A stretch of DNA of 64,000 nt from Pedobacter soli (GTDB lineage Bacteria > Bacteroidota > Bacteroidia > Sphingobacteriales > Sphingobacteriaceae): positions 1-64,000 of the forward strand of contig NZ_FMZH01000010.1 in NCBI RefSeq assembly GCF_900101435.1, written 5' to 3'. The position numbers were made by a program, and so were the translations under genes. Of this stretch, positions 52,893 through 61,500 are shown piece by piece. Below the pieces are notes generated by a model, which did no database searches, was not told the origin of the DNA, and saw only the letters and a list, made by a program, of their open reading frames with translations. Numbering within the stretch: position 1 is the first letter of the stretch; every line of letters starts with the position of its first letter.

Positions 52893-53225
52893 TCACAAGG
52901 TATCAATTATTTTCTGTATGTCTTTTTTAGTAATAGTAGCCTCTTCTGATTTGTCATAAATGTAAATCATATTGATTTTATTTTTAACTTATAAGTAGGT
53001 AATTACTCTATAACCTCCACTTTTTCCTTTCCCCTTACTTTTTACAGCTAATCTTATTTTGAAAATGCCATTGCCTAAATCAGTACCTGTTCTTGGGTTC
53101 TCAAGTAATACGGATTCTAATTCAGATAAGTCGCTAATTAATGATGCATGTTTCTTCTTTAGCTGCTTAGCTTTTTTTATGAAAATTGGCGAGTAGACTA
53201 TGGTAATTTCTGCCATATCATACAT
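52893..53225 (-). pseudogene. RelE/ParE-type toxin, interrupted by a stop codon
   Basis: The readable part (53225 to stop TAA 52989-52991, 78 residues) has the RelE-family body: an N-terminal helix-rich segment (YSPIFIKKAKQLKKKHASLI), NPRTGTDLGNGIFKIRLAV, and KSKGKGKSGGYRVITYL. In the same frame after the stop, 31 more codons to TGA 52893-52895 encode the rest of the family (MIYIYDKSEEATITKKDIQK, ending IIDTL). A single nonsense codon thus splits a toxin of normal length (about 109 residues). The truncated protein lacks the C-terminal strand and helix and is probably inactive. It overlaps the antitoxin end by 8 bp. Confidence 0.8.
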
Positions 53226-53409
53226 CTTTCAATGATAATGGCGCAATTTTTCCGGCTTTGATTTCTTTAGCTTCTCTTATTCCTTGCGTAATGCCATCAA
53301 GTAAAAGTTGCTTTTTAGAAGTTTGGATCACTTTCGCATTAATTCTTTTTAGTACCTCTAAAAGAAATTCTGTATCGTTATCTTTAACTTGTATAGTCAA
53401 TGTTGTCAT
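53218..53409 (-). CDS. Antitoxin of the RelE-type pair
   Basis: 63 residues with no signal peptide. The N-terminus (MTTLTIQVKDNDTEFLLEVL) has a short beta strand followed by a helix, and the C-terminus is basic. This is the layout of small Bacteroidota antitoxins paired with RelE-like toxins; the family is not assigned precisely. It precedes and overlaps the toxin gene by 8 bp, which is the standard order antitoxin then toxin. Since the toxin carries a stop, the antitoxin may be a relic or protect against related toxins. Confidence 0.75.
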   Translation of the reverse strand: MTTLTIQVKDNDTEFLLEVLKRINAKVIQTSKKQLLLDGITQGIREAKEIKAGKIAPLSLKDV

Positions 53410-53491
53410 GGCAATAAACTTTATATCAAAAATACGAATTATATCTTTAAATATTTTGGCGCTGTTTGTCCATTTCTATAGGGATTAAATC

Positions 53492-53517
53492 AAAAAAAAA
53501 CGGCCCGTAATAGACCG
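53492..53517 (-). terminator. Intrinsic terminator after the desaturase-type gene
   Basis: On the minus strand CGGTC (53513-53517) pairs with GGCCG (53501-53505, one G-U pair) and is followed by U9 (53492-53500). It ends the S4-aroB-desaturase operon 8 bp after its last stop. Confidence 0.65.
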
Positions 53518-53524
53518 CTTAATT

Positions 53525-54469
53525 TTATACTGCCGAACTTAATTCGGGTTGTTCAGACTTTAACTTTTTTGATTTTTCGAGGATCTCAGCATCCCTCAGC
53601 TCCTGTTGCATAATTTTAGCAATTTTGGTGCTGCCATCGTGGCTCCATCCCGGCGGATTGAAAACGTATTTTACTTTATCCATAAAAGTTGGTGCCTTTT
53701 TTACATCAGCGGTTAAGGCAATAAACTCGTGGAAAATGATATTTACAGGCCCGGTATCAGTAGGTTGGGTAGTTAAACCGTATTTTACTTCATCTTCAGG
53801 TAATTCGGCCTGAAAAGTTCCAAACCATCTGTCCCAAAGAATTAAAACCATACCCATATTTTTATCCAGGTAACGCACATTACTGGCGTGGTGTACACGG
53901 TGGTGAGATGGCGTTACAAAAATATATTCGTACCATTTCGGGAATTTGATATTGTATTGGGTGTGCACCAGGTTGCCGTAAATTTGCGTAACCAGGTAGG
54001 CAAAAAGAATATCAACCGCGGTAAAGCCCATAAAGGCTAGTGGCAGGTAAAAGAATACGCGGTACAAAGGTTCAAAAACAGTAGAACGGAAACCAGTGGT
54101 TAAGTTAAAGTGCTCTGACGAATGGTGGGTAACGTGCATGGCCCAGAAAAAGCGCACATAGTGGCCAACGGTATGCAAAAACCAATACAGAAAATCCTGA
54201 GCTAAAATTAACACCAGCCAGTAAATCCAGATGTTGCTGATTTGGAACAAACGGAATTGGTAGCAATATTGCAATAAGAAAAAAGTACCTGTTTTGGTAG
54301 CCAGATTGATTACAATAGCGGCTGTCATCAGGTAAATATTGGTCCAGGTATCGCGTTTGGTATATAATTTCCTGTCGTGCAGGTAACTGAAATACATTTC
54401 AACCAGGGTTAAAACGATTACGAAACCAAAAAGCCCGATTACAGAAATATCACTTCCGGTAAACTTCAT
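53525..54469 (-). CDS. Sterol desaturase/fatty acid hydroxylase family membrane protein
   Basis: 314 residues with four or so membrane helices (about 8-30, 45-70, 88-110, 145-165). The three histidine clusters of the di-iron family are present: HTVGH (near 111-115), HVTHHSSEH (near 124-132) and HRVHHASN (near 199-206). Such enzymes hydroxylate or desaturate lipids; the substrate in Bacteroidota may be a fatty acid or ornithine/sulfonolipid chain, which the sequence does not tell. It starts 1 bp after the aroB stop and so is translated from the same mRNA, though no link with the aromatic pathway is evident. Confidence 0.88.
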   Translation of the reverse strand: MKFTGSDISVIGLFGFVIVLTLVEMYFSYLHDRKLYTKRDTWTNIYLMTAAIVINLATKTGTFFLLQYCYQFRLFQISNIWIYWLVLILAQDFLYWFLHTVGHYVRFFWAMHVTHHSSEHFNLTTGFRSTVFEPLYRVFFYLPLAFMGFTAVDILFAYLVTQIYGNLVHTQYNIKFPKWYEYIFVTPSHHRVHHASNVRYLDKNMGMVLILWDRWFGTFQAELPEDEVKYGLTTQPTDTGPVNIIFHEFIALTADVKKAPTFMDKVKYVFNPPGWSHDGSTKIAKIMQQELRDAEILEKSKKLKSEQPELSSAV

Positions 54470-54470
54470 G

Positions 54471-55526
54471 TTATAAACTGTTATAATAATCTAAACTGCT
54501 TAAAATATCGGCTTTGGTAGCACGGCAGTTAAACGCGCATTTGCCTGTTGTTTCTAATAAAGAGAACAAAATGTTACCATCTTCGTTCTTTTTATCACTT
54601 TTCATCAATTCTAAAAGCGTATCGTAGCTTTCTTTTTTGATGTGGTATTTAGGATATAGTGATAAGATATATTTACTGATATCTTCCAGCTCTTCGGTGG
54701 TAAGTGTGCTGTTGTTAATCGAAAGCGCAGCTTCGCAGACAAAACCAATAGCAATGGCTTCGCCGTGGGTTAGTGGGTTTTCGTCGTTAGCCAGCGAGTA
54801 ACCTTCAATGGCATGACCAATGGTATGACCGAAATTTAAAATCTTACGCAGATTTTTTTCATGCGGATCGATGGTAACCACTTCGTTTTTAATTTCAACA
54901 GAGCGGTAAATATCTTCTGCAGATGGTGTCAGGTAGCTGCCCGCCTTTAATTTTTCGTAATAAGGCTTATCGTAAATTAAACCGTGTTTAATCATTTCGG
55001 CAAAGCCTGATAAAAGTTCGCGCTCAGGGAGGGTTTCTAAAAAGCCGGTTTCGATAAAAACCATCTGTGGCAGGGTAAAAGTGCCCACCATATTTTTTAC
55101 GTTATCGATATCAATTCCGGTTTTGCCACCTACGGAAGCATCAACCTGCGAAAGAAGGGTAGTAGGAATGTTTACGAAATCAATTCCCCGTTTGTAGGTA
55201 GAGGCAATAAAGCCTCCCATATCGGTAATTACACCACCACCAAGGTTGATCATTAAACTTTTGCGGTCGGCTTCAAAATCCAGTAAGGTTTTCCAGATGC
55301 CGATACAGAAATCGATGTTTTTATTTTCTTCGCCTGCTGCAGTTTCAATCAGGTCAAATTCAGAAAAATCTAAAAGTGATTGAAAAAGCGGTAAGCATAC
55401 TTCACTGGTATGTTCATCAGCAAGTACAAAAACTTTGCTGTATTTGTTGCTTTCTAAAAGTACTTTTAAAGCTGCTAAATTGCTTTCGAAATAAACGGAG
55501 TGGCCTGCGCTCGTTAGTGGTTCCAT
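54471..55526 (-). CDS. aroB: 3-dehydroquinate synthase
   Basis: 351 residues. It closes DAHP to 3-dehydroquinate using NAD and a divalent metal, the second shikimate step. The motifs include the NAD-binding GGGVITDMGGFIASTYKRG (near 95-113), PTTLLSQVDASVGGKTGID (near 119-137), KHGLIYD and the metal-site LNFGHTIGHAIEG (near 234-246). Its ATG overlaps the stop of the S4 protein gene by one base (TAATG), so the two are coupled. It belongs to a separate operon from pheA-DAHP synthase-aroA-aroC, although it lies only 2.8 kb upstream. Confidence 0.96.
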   Translation of the reverse strand: MEPLTSAGHSVYFESNLAALKVLLESNKYSKVFVLADEHTSEVCLPLFQSLLDFSEFDLIETAAGEENKNIDFCIGIWKTLLDFEADRKSLMINLGGGVITDMGGFIASTYKRGIDFVNIPTTLLSQVDASVGGKTGIDIDNVKNMVGTFTLPQMVFIETGFLETLPERELLSGFAEMIKHGLIYDKPYYEKLKAGSYLTPSAEDIYRSVEIKNEVVTIDPHEKNLRKILNFGHTIGHAIEGYSLANDENPLTHGEAIAIGFVCEAALSINNSTLTTEELEDISKYILSLYPKYHIKKESYDTLLELMKSDKKNEDGNILFSLLETTGKCAFNCRATKADILSSLDYYNSL

Positions 55527-55741
55527 TAAATAACTTCTATTTTATTTTCCCCAAAAGTAATAATATCGCCAACTCTAACCTTATAACGTTTGCGGTAATC
55601 TACTTCGCCGTTACATTTTACCAAGCCTTCTGTTACAACGGCCTGGGCATCGCCGCCGCTTCCAACCAACCCGGTAGCCTTTAACAGCTGAATTAGTGGA
55701 ATAAATTCGCCTTCTAATTTGAATTGTATCATTTTCTGCAA
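55526..55741 (-). CDS. S4-domain RNA-binding protein
   Basis: 71 residues forming one S4 fold: FIPLIQLLKATGLVGSGGDA, then QAVVTEGLVKCNGEVDYRKR and YKVRVGDIITFGENKIEV. This is the YbcJ-like small RNA-binding family, possibly involved in ribosome or rRNA handling. It heads a three-gene operon, overlapping aroB by one base. The divergent proline dehydrogenase gene starts 86 bp away. Confidence 0.92.
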   Translation of the reverse strand: MQKMIQFKLEGEFIPLIQLLKATGLVGSGGDAQAVVTEGLVKCNGEVDYRKRYKVRVGDIITFGENKIEVI

Positions 55742-55827
55742 AAATACGATTATTTAAACCTTTTTAGTTTTAACAATCAATGCTTTTTATAATTTTGCAC
55801 CAATCTGACTTAATTTATAGCATACAA

Positions 55828-57012
55828 ATGGATTTATCCCCCAATAAGCAACCAAATTTCGATAACACGGAAGTTGCATTCCGCCAAAAAACCAATACAG
55901 AATTAAAAAAAGCTTACTGGCTTTTTAAAATCATCGCCAATAATTTTCTAACCAAAGTTGGCCCGGCCATTACCAATTTCTTCTTAAATATCGGACTACC
56001 GATTCAGGGTGCGATTAAAGCAACCATATTTCAGCAGTTTTGCGGTGGCGAAACCATTGCTGAGTGCGATAAAGCAATAGAACAATTACATAAAGGTGGT
56101 GTGGGTACCATTTTAGATTATTCGGTTGAGGGAGAAGAAGAAGAGCAGGTGTTTGATGAAACCTGTGAAGAAATTATCCGCACCATTGTTCGTGCCGATG
56201 GAGATATAAAAATTCCGATTACGGTATTTAAAATTACAGGTATTGGCCGCTTTGCCCTGTTACAAAAATTAGATGCGAAAGAAACGCTTACAGCAACAGA
56301 AGAGGCTGAGTACGATAAAGTAAAAGTGCGTTGCGAAAAAATCTGCCAAACCGCCTATGATAAAGGTGTGCCGATTATGATCGATGCGGAAGAAACCTGG
56401 ATACAGGATACTATTGATGCACTAGCTTTGGATATGATGCGTAAGTTTAACCGCGAACGCATTATTGTGTACAATACTTATCAGATGTACCGTCACGATA
56501 AACTGGCTGATATGAAAGCCGATCACTTAATTGCGAAGGCCGATGGCTTTATTTTAGGTGTTAAAATGGTTCGTGGCGCTTATATGGAAAAAGAACGCAA
56601 ACGTGCAGCGGAGATGGGCTACCCGTCACCAATACAGCCGGATAAAGCTGCTTCTGATCGCGATTATAACGAATCGTTACGCTACTGTGTAGATCATATT
56701 GAGGAGATTGCAATTGTTGCCGGAACGCATAACGAAGATAGCAGCCGTTTGTTAACCTATTTGCTGGAAGAAAAAAATATTGACCATAACCATCCGCACG
56801 TATATTTTGCACAATTGTTAGGCATGAGTGATAATTTAAGCTTTAACCTGGCCGATTCGAATTACAATGTGGCTAAGTATGTGCCTTACGGACCAATTAA
56901 AGCTGTAATGCCTTACCTGTTTAGAAGAGCACAGGAAAATACTTCTGTTGCCGGCCAAACCGGTAGAGAGCTTGGTTTAATTGAAAGAGAATTGAAAAGA
57001 AGGAAACTGTAG
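55828..57012 (+). CDS. Proline dehydrogenase
   Basis: 394 residues from ATG 55828; the frame extends to 55780 but the family begins near here. It oxidises proline to pyrroline-5-carboxylate with FAD at the membrane. The beta/alpha barrel shows TILDYSVEGEEEE (near 91-103), VPIMIDAEETWIQ (near 182-194), VYNTYQMYRHD, VKMVRGAYMEKERKRA and the C-terminal signature NYNVAKYVPYGPIKAVMPYL then FRRAQENTS. It is monofunctional, without the PutA aldehyde dehydrogenase part. A terminator-like hairpin follows at 57064. Confidence 0.93.
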   Translation: MDLSPNKQPNFDNTEVAFRQKTNTELKKAYWLFKIIANNFLTKVGPAITNFFLNIGLPIQGAIKATIFQQFCGGETIAECDKAIEQLHKGGVGTILDYSVEGEEEEQVFDETCEEIIRTIVRADGDIKIPITVFKITGIGRFALLQKLDAKETLTATEEAEYDKVKVRCEKICQTAYDKGVPIMIDAEETWIQDTIDALALDMMRKFNRERIIVYNTYQMYRHDKLADMKADHLIAKADGFILGVKMVRGAYMEKERKRAAEMGYPSPIQPDKAASDRDYNESLRYCVDHIEEIAIVAGTHNEDSSRLLTYLLEEKNIDHNHPHVYFAQLLGMSDNLSFNLADSNYNVAKYVPYGPIKAVMPYLFRRAQENTSVAGQTGRELGLIERELKRRKL

Positions 57013-57063
57013 GCCAGTTTTCAGTTTTCGGTTGACAGTTTTCAGTTGACCAAATACAGTGAG

Positions 57064-57124
57064 CAGTTGGTAGTTTCGGTTTTAGGTAGTTTACTGCCAG
57101 CTGAAAATTGCCAACTGTTTTTTT
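57064..57124 (+). terminator. Likely terminator of the proline dehydrogenase gene
   Basis: CAGTTGG (57064-57070) and CCAACTG (57111-57117) form the base of a long stem that continues with weaker pairs, followed by seven T. The region 57013-57110 consists of repeated CAGTTTTC/GGTTGAC-like motifs. Confidence 0.6.
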
Positions 57125-57133
57125 GAACTGAAA

Positions 57134-57454
57134 TCACTTCTTCACCACGAAAGCCTGTTTTCCGGTTAGCAAATCATAAAAAAGGATAAAATCGCTGGCT
57201 AAACTGTAACCCGGATATTGGAAGGTAGCAGGTTTATTCTTCTCGAAAAAGAAATGCCCTACCCAGGCAAAACTATAGCCTACCAAAGGCATTAACAGGA
57301 AAAAACGCCAGTTATGGAAGAGAAAGCCGGCAAAGAAAGCCAATACGACTAAACCCGTACCCACAAAATGCAGTACACGCGAGGTGGTATTGGTATGCTC
57401 TGATAAATAAAATGGATAAAACTCTTTAAGCGATTTGAACTTTTTCTCTGCCAT
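57134..57454 (-). CDS. Mpo1-like (DUF962) membrane protein
   Basis: 106 residues. The conserved FYPFYLSEHTNTTSRVLHFV start, two or three hydrophobic segments (about 30-75) and WVGHFFFEKNKPATFQYPGY are the signature of DUF962/Mpo1. The yeast member is an Fe(II)-dependent dioxygenase acting on 2-hydroxy fatty acids; the His residues of SEHT, LHF and GHFFFEKNKP would be its metal ligands. The role in bacteria is unclear. It follows the HAD gene by 8 bp. Confidence 0.87.
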   Translation of the reverse strand: MAEKKFKSLKEFYPFYLSEHTNTTSRVLHFVGTGLVVLAFFAGFLFHNWRFFLLMPLVGYSFAWVGHFFFEKNKPATFQYPGYSLASDFILFYDLLTGKQAFVVKK

Positions 57455-57462
57455 ATCCTAAT

Positions 57463-58098
57463 TTACAAAATTCCATTCGCTTTCAGAAACGCACCTAATT
57501 GTGCTGGTTTTTCGGTCATGAGTAAAGTATTTAAACCAACTTTTTTAGCGCCTGCTATGTGTTGGGGGCTATCGTCAATAAACAAGGTTTCGGCTGGGTT
57601 TAAGTTATTTTCTTTCAGTACCTGCTCAAAAATATCGGTATTGGGCTTACGCAATTTCATGTGCTGCGAAAAATAAGCCTTTTCAAAATAATCGTCGTAA
57701 TTGTTCATTTTGAAAGTAGCCTGCAGGTAATTGATAATCCAGTCGTAATGGATTTCGTTATTGTTGCTTAATAAAAATGTGCGGTATTTTGCTTTAACCT
57801 GCAAAAGCAGATCATGGTTTTGTTGTATGGTACCAATCAATAAACTATTCCAGGCGTCATCAACCTGCTGGTCGGTAAGCTGGGGTTGGTTGGCTGCGGC
57901 TCTAATGCCTGCCCTGAATTCAGCCGGAGAAATGGCTCCTGTTTCGAAATCATCAAAGAGGCTGTTATGTGCTTTATGTGCAAAAAAGGTTTCTACATCA
58001 GTAATGCCCAGTTTTTGGAATGATGCCTGTGCGATTTTGAAATCTATATCGAATATTACGTTTCCGTAATCAAAAATGATGTTTTTAATGTTTTGCAT
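57463..58098 (-). CDS. HAD-family hydrolase (phosphatase-like)
   Basis: 211 residues. Motif I (IIFDYGNVIFDID, nucleophile Asp10), motif II (FLLSNNNE, near 108-115), motif III Lys (LRKPNTDIFEQVL, near 155) and motif IV (TLFIDDSPQHIAGA, near 174-187) of the HAD-IA subfamily are all present. Such enzymes dephosphorylate small sugar phosphates or similar compounds; the exact substrate is unknown. It is followed by the Mpo1-like gene after 8 bp, making a two-gene unit. Confidence 0.9.
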   Translation of the reverse strand: MQNIKNIIFDYGNVIFDIDFKIAQASFQKLGITDVETFFAHKAHNSLFDDFETGAISPAEFRAGIRAAANQPQLTDQQVDDAWNSLLIGTIQQNHDLLLQVKAKYRTFLLSNNNEIHYDWIINYLQATFKMNNYDDYFEKAYFSQHMKLRKPNTDIFEQVLKENNLNPAETLFIDDSPQHIAGAKKVGLNTLLMTEKPAQLGAFLKANGIL

Positions 58099-58170
58099 GT
58101 GCTACCAATTTGCTGCAAAGATATTATTGCTGCATTAAAGAAATGTATAAAAGCTTATCTTTTTACAATA

Positions 58171-58201
58171 AAAAAGCCCGGAAATTTGGTGTTCCGGGCT
58201 T
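58171..58201 (-). terminator. Intrinsic terminator of the sugar dehydrogenase gene
   Basis: AAGCCCGGAA (58174-58183) and TTCCGGGCTT (58192-58201) form a perfect 10-bp stem, with A-rich sequence at 58171-58175 that gives a U-tract on the minus strand. It lies 6 bp beyond the stop codon. Confidence 0.88.
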
Positions 58202-58206
58202 GTTGT

Positions 58207-60900
58207 TTATTTTGGTGCGACCACTATTGACTGAATAACGAGCTTGCTATTCTTATCTTCAGGTTTTACGTCTTTAAATACAAAATAAAGGGAATGAAGT
58301 TTTCCATCAGTGAGCAGGTTTACCGGTGTGGCGCTGGTAAATGTCGATTTTCCGACCAAAGCGCCATCTTTACCGTCCAGCCGGATTTCAATTTCGCCTG
58401 CTGTGCCGGGTGCCAGGTTTGCAAATGAAAAGCCAAAACTGGCAATATCGGTTAAGTCGATATCTTTTAAAGCCAGCCAGCCATTATCACAGGTTAAAAC
58501 CAGTTTTTCTCCGCCATAAATATCTTTCTTTTCAAAACCTCTGAATTCTTTAATGTCGTCGGCATCAATTGTGCTGCTTCGCAGGTTAATCAGGTTAGTT
58601 GTGGTTAAAGGTTTTAAGCCTTTTGCACCTGCATCGGTATAACTTGCTTTAAGTGTCATCACCGATTTCTTTTTATCTACATTGGCAGGTGGCACAATTT
58701 TACCTGAAGCAGGTAACGAAGCTGCAACCGTTTCTTTGTTGCCTAATGTCATAATCCATTCGGTAATCTTTTTCACTTCGGCTTCTTTCATGGCACTGTG
58801 CGCAGGCATGGGCACTTCACCCCAAACACCATGGCTTCCACCAATTACTTTCGATGCCAGATAATCAACGGCTTTACTGTCGTTTTTATATTTTGCAGCC
58901 ACTTTTTCAAAAGCAGGACCAATTGAAACTGCCGATTCTTTATGGCAGGTACTGCAATCAGATTTTAACATCAGTGCTTTACCAACAGCTGTCTGTGCAG
59001 CTTGCTGGTGCCCAAGCTGTGCGCCAGCCATATCTGTTCCCTGCGTATAGGTGTTGGAGATATAAATGCGGTTATTGTTAACTTTAGCTCCTTTATCGCT
59101 TACCAGTACCTTATAATTTACAACCTTATTTGGAAAGTAAAAGCTTTTGTTACCAGCCAAAACGATATCAACAGCAGGGTGCTCGTTGCCGGCAAAAACC
59201 GGAATAACCTGACTTTTGGCAGCAGCTTTACTTTTATCCATAACGGTAACGCTCACCGGGTATTCGCCGGCTTTGGTATAGGTGTACTGTACAGTTGGTG
59301 TGGTAGTGGTTTTGGTAATTCCTTTGCCCAGGTTCCACACGTAAGTAAGTGCATCACCATCCGGATCTTTAGCTTTAACCGCAGCAGTTAATTTATAAGG
59401 GAGTAAACCACTTGTTTTTGCAATATCGAGGCTTTCTACCCTTGGCGGGCGGTTTCCTTTGATATAATCGATACGCGAGATGGCTGCATCAGGATTTTTA
59501 GAGAACCAGCCCTTTCCATATTCCAGGATGTAGAGTTTCCCGTCTGGTCCCAGTTCCATATCAATAGGCGCTGCTAACGAAACTTTAGATAAAAAGGGTT
59601 CCATGCTTACATAATCGCCGGCAGCATTCATGGTTACAGCTTTTACCCAACCACGTACCCATTCGTAAATAATCAGTTTTCCATCGTAGTAAGCCGGGTA
59701 AGGCGAGTTGGCTTTAGCATAATAAACAGGACCTGCCATAGCCGTACGGCCGCCGGCGCCAACCTGAGGAAATTCGCTTGATAAGCCATAAGGATACCAG
59801 ATGAAGGCTTTTTGAGCAGGAGGGAGCTGCGTTAAACCTGTATTGTTTTGCGAGTTGTTAATCGGCGCAGCCGGATCGAAAGCACTGCCGTTTTCGCCAT
59901 TGGTAAAATCATAAGCTTTGTAAGGATAGTTGTTGCCAATAAATAAAGGCCAGCCAAAATTACCAGCTTTACGGGCCTGGTTAACCTCATCGTAGCCCCT
60001 CGGACCTCTTAAAGCATCATCATCACTGGCATCTGGTCCAACCTCGCCCCAATATAAAAAGTTGGTTTTCTGATCAACTGAAATGCGGTAAGGGTTGCGA
60101 TTACCCATCACATAAATTTCGGGCCTGCTTTTCGGGTCGTTTTTAGGGAAAAGGTTTCCATCCGGGATGCTGTAAGTGCCATCTTCGTTCACTTTAATCC
60201 TTAAAATTTTACCTCTTAAATCGTTAGTGTTCCCCGATGATCTTCTGGCGTCGTATTGTTCAAAACCTTTGCGGTTATCAAGCGGAGCATAACCCCTGTT
60301 TACGAATTTTTGATTTGGTGCATCAAAAGGAGTGGAGTTATCGCCTGTAGAAACGTAAAGCAAACCGTCTGATCCAAAAGCGATTGAGCCGCCGGTGTGA
60401 CAACAAATATCGCGTTGCGAATAAAATTCGAGTACAACTTTTTCTGATTCTTTTACTATCTGATCGTTAACGAGTTTAAAACGCGATAGCCTGTTTACGG
60501 ATTTATCGAAAGGACTGTAAAAAAGGTAAACATATTTGTTTATGGCAAATTTAGGATCTGCGGCCATACCCAGTAAGCCTTCTTCGGCATTTACCCCCGG
60601 CGCATTTGTTTTAAAATAAACATCGAGTTTACCGGCTTCTTTAAGTTTTTTAGTCTGATTTTTATAAATCAATATTTCACCTCTTCGTTGGGTAACTAAA
60701 ATATCGAGGTTAGGTAAAACCGCCATTTCTGTGGGTTCGGTAAATTCGCCTTGTGCTAGGGTAGCTTTTACAAAGCGATCCTGATCTGGCGTATCGATAG
60801 ACAGGAAGGATGTTTTTTTACTTTCGTAGGTGTTTTTGTTAAATGTTGCTGCAGAAATAAGGGCAGCAGCAGACAGCAATAGTGTAAACGTTGTTTTCAT
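58207..60900 (-). CDS. PQQ-type sugar dehydrogenase fused to PKD and cytochrome c domains
   Basis: 897 residues with a signal peptide (about 1-19). The first half (about 40-480) is a glucose/sorbosone-dehydrogenase propeller (FTEPTEMAVLPNLDILVTQR, AEEGLLGMAADPKF, CCHTGGSIAFGSDGLLYVST, DLRGKILRIKV, YVMGNRNPYRISVDQ). A PKD domain (about 490-570) follows, then a class I cytochrome c with heme motif CSTCH (649-653) and distal MPAHSAM (about 698-704), and a beta-rich C-terminal domain (about 770-895) that may bind carbohydrate. Electrons from sugar oxidation could pass straight to the attached heme. Whether PQQ is really used is uncertain in Bacteroidota. The start is preceded by TAACCAAAT. Confidence 0.9.
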   Translation of the reverse strand: MKTTFTLLLSAAALISAATFNKNTYESKKTSFLSIDTPDQDRFVKATLAQGEFTEPTEMAVLPNLDILVTQRRGEILIYKNQTKKLKEAGKLDVYFKTNAPGVNAEEGLLGMAADPKFAINKYVYLFYSPFDKSVNRLSRFKLVNDQIVKESEKVVLEFYSQRDICCHTGGSIAFGSDGLLYVSTGDNSTPFDAPNQKFVNRGYAPLDNRKGFEQYDARRSSGNTNDLRGKILRIKVNEDGTYSIPDGNLFPKNDPKSRPEIYVMGNRNPYRISVDQKTNFLYWGEVGPDASDDDALRGPRGYDEVNQARKAGNFGWPLFIGNNYPYKAYDFTNGENGSAFDPAAPINNSQNNTGLTQLPPAQKAFIWYPYGLSSEFPQVGAGGRTAMAGPVYYAKANSPYPAYYDGKLIIYEWVRGWVKAVTMNAAGDYVSMEPFLSKVSLAAPIDMELGPDGKLYILEYGKGWFSKNPDAAISRIDYIKGNRPPRVESLDIAKTSGLLPYKLTAAVKAKDPDGDALTYVWNLGKGITKTTTTPTVQYTYTKAGEYPVSVTVMDKSKAAAKSQVIPVFAGNEHPAVDIVLAGNKSFYFPNKVVNYKVLVSDKGAKVNNNRIYISNTYTQGTDMAGAQLGHQQAAQTAVGKALMLKSDCSTCHKESAVSIGPAFEKVAAKYKNDSKAVDYLASKVIGGSHGVWGEVPMPAHSAMKEAEVKKITEWIMTLGNKETVAASLPASGKIVPPANVDKKKSVMTLKASYTDAGAKGLKPLTTTNLINLRSSTIDADDIKEFRGFEKKDIYGGEKLVLTCDNGWLALKDIDLTDIASFGFSFANLAPGTAGEIEIRLDGKDGALVGKSTFTSATPVNLLTDGKLHSLYFVFKDVKPEDKNSKLVIQSIVVAPK

Positions 60901-61070
60901 TTATTTGGTTAATGGTGTGCTGCGTAAATATATGATATTATTTTATGCAATCGATACATTGTATCAAAATTAATGCTTATGGCCAGATTTGGCTTAAAAA
61001 TAGCCCTTTGGTTCAGCACCCATTAACCGTAAAATTTAAAATGAAGTCTGCTTTTTAAGCCCGGTAAAAC

Positions 61071-61265
61071 CTAAGTAAGGCATTGCTTAATGACGAGGAT
61101 CGTGCCATCGTTTTTGAGCTTATAGTAATATTGTTTTTCCCGCCGGCGGTTTAAAATTTCGATGTGCGCCACTTCTCCCTGTTTCCCGGTATCGTCCTGG
61201 ATGTTGTCGCCTTCTTTAATGTTATCTAACTCTTTTTCCGAACTGTTTTTTGTTAGTTTTTTCAT
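61071..61265 (-). CDS. Hypothetical 64-residue protein
   Basis: I do not recognise the family. The protein is charged and hydrophilic, without signal or membrane segment. The centre (KEGDNIQDDTGKQGEVAHIE) followed by RRREKQYYYKLKNDGTILVI looks like a small KOW/SH3-like beta barrel, of the sort that could bind nucleic acid or protein. It is alone between the sugar dehydrogenase gene and the cold-shock genes. Confidence 0.55.
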   Translation of the reverse strand: MKKLTKNSSEKELDNIKEGDNIQDDTGKQGEVAHIEILNRRREKQYYYKLKNDGTILVIKQCLT

Positions 61266-61500
61266 GTTTTGATCTGTTGATGTATAGTATTAACAGGTAG
61301 TAGATTATATGGTTTTGAATTTGTTTAACAACTATAGGTTGTAAGCTTAACAAATTTAACATTTTGGGTCGATCGGTCAGTTTTGCACATCAACTAGTCT
61401 GTTGGGGTTATCTATTTATTTCAATGTAATATCTACTGCTGTAATAGTGTAGTGTTAATAAGCCTATATTTATGAAGCTAAACGCTTAAATTATTTTTGT

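Noticed and set aside
54509-55684. Plus-strand ORFs inside aroB and similar long antisense ORFs inside the kinase, SusC and aro genes
   Set aside because: They overlap well-supported genes in other frames and have no recognisable protein features.
61492-61499. TATTTTTG as promoter of the 61501 gene (and TAAATTTG at 35193-35200 for the AraC gene)
   Set aside because: They lie 1-4 bp before the ATG and have no -33 TTG; transcription would start inside the gene unless it were leaderless.
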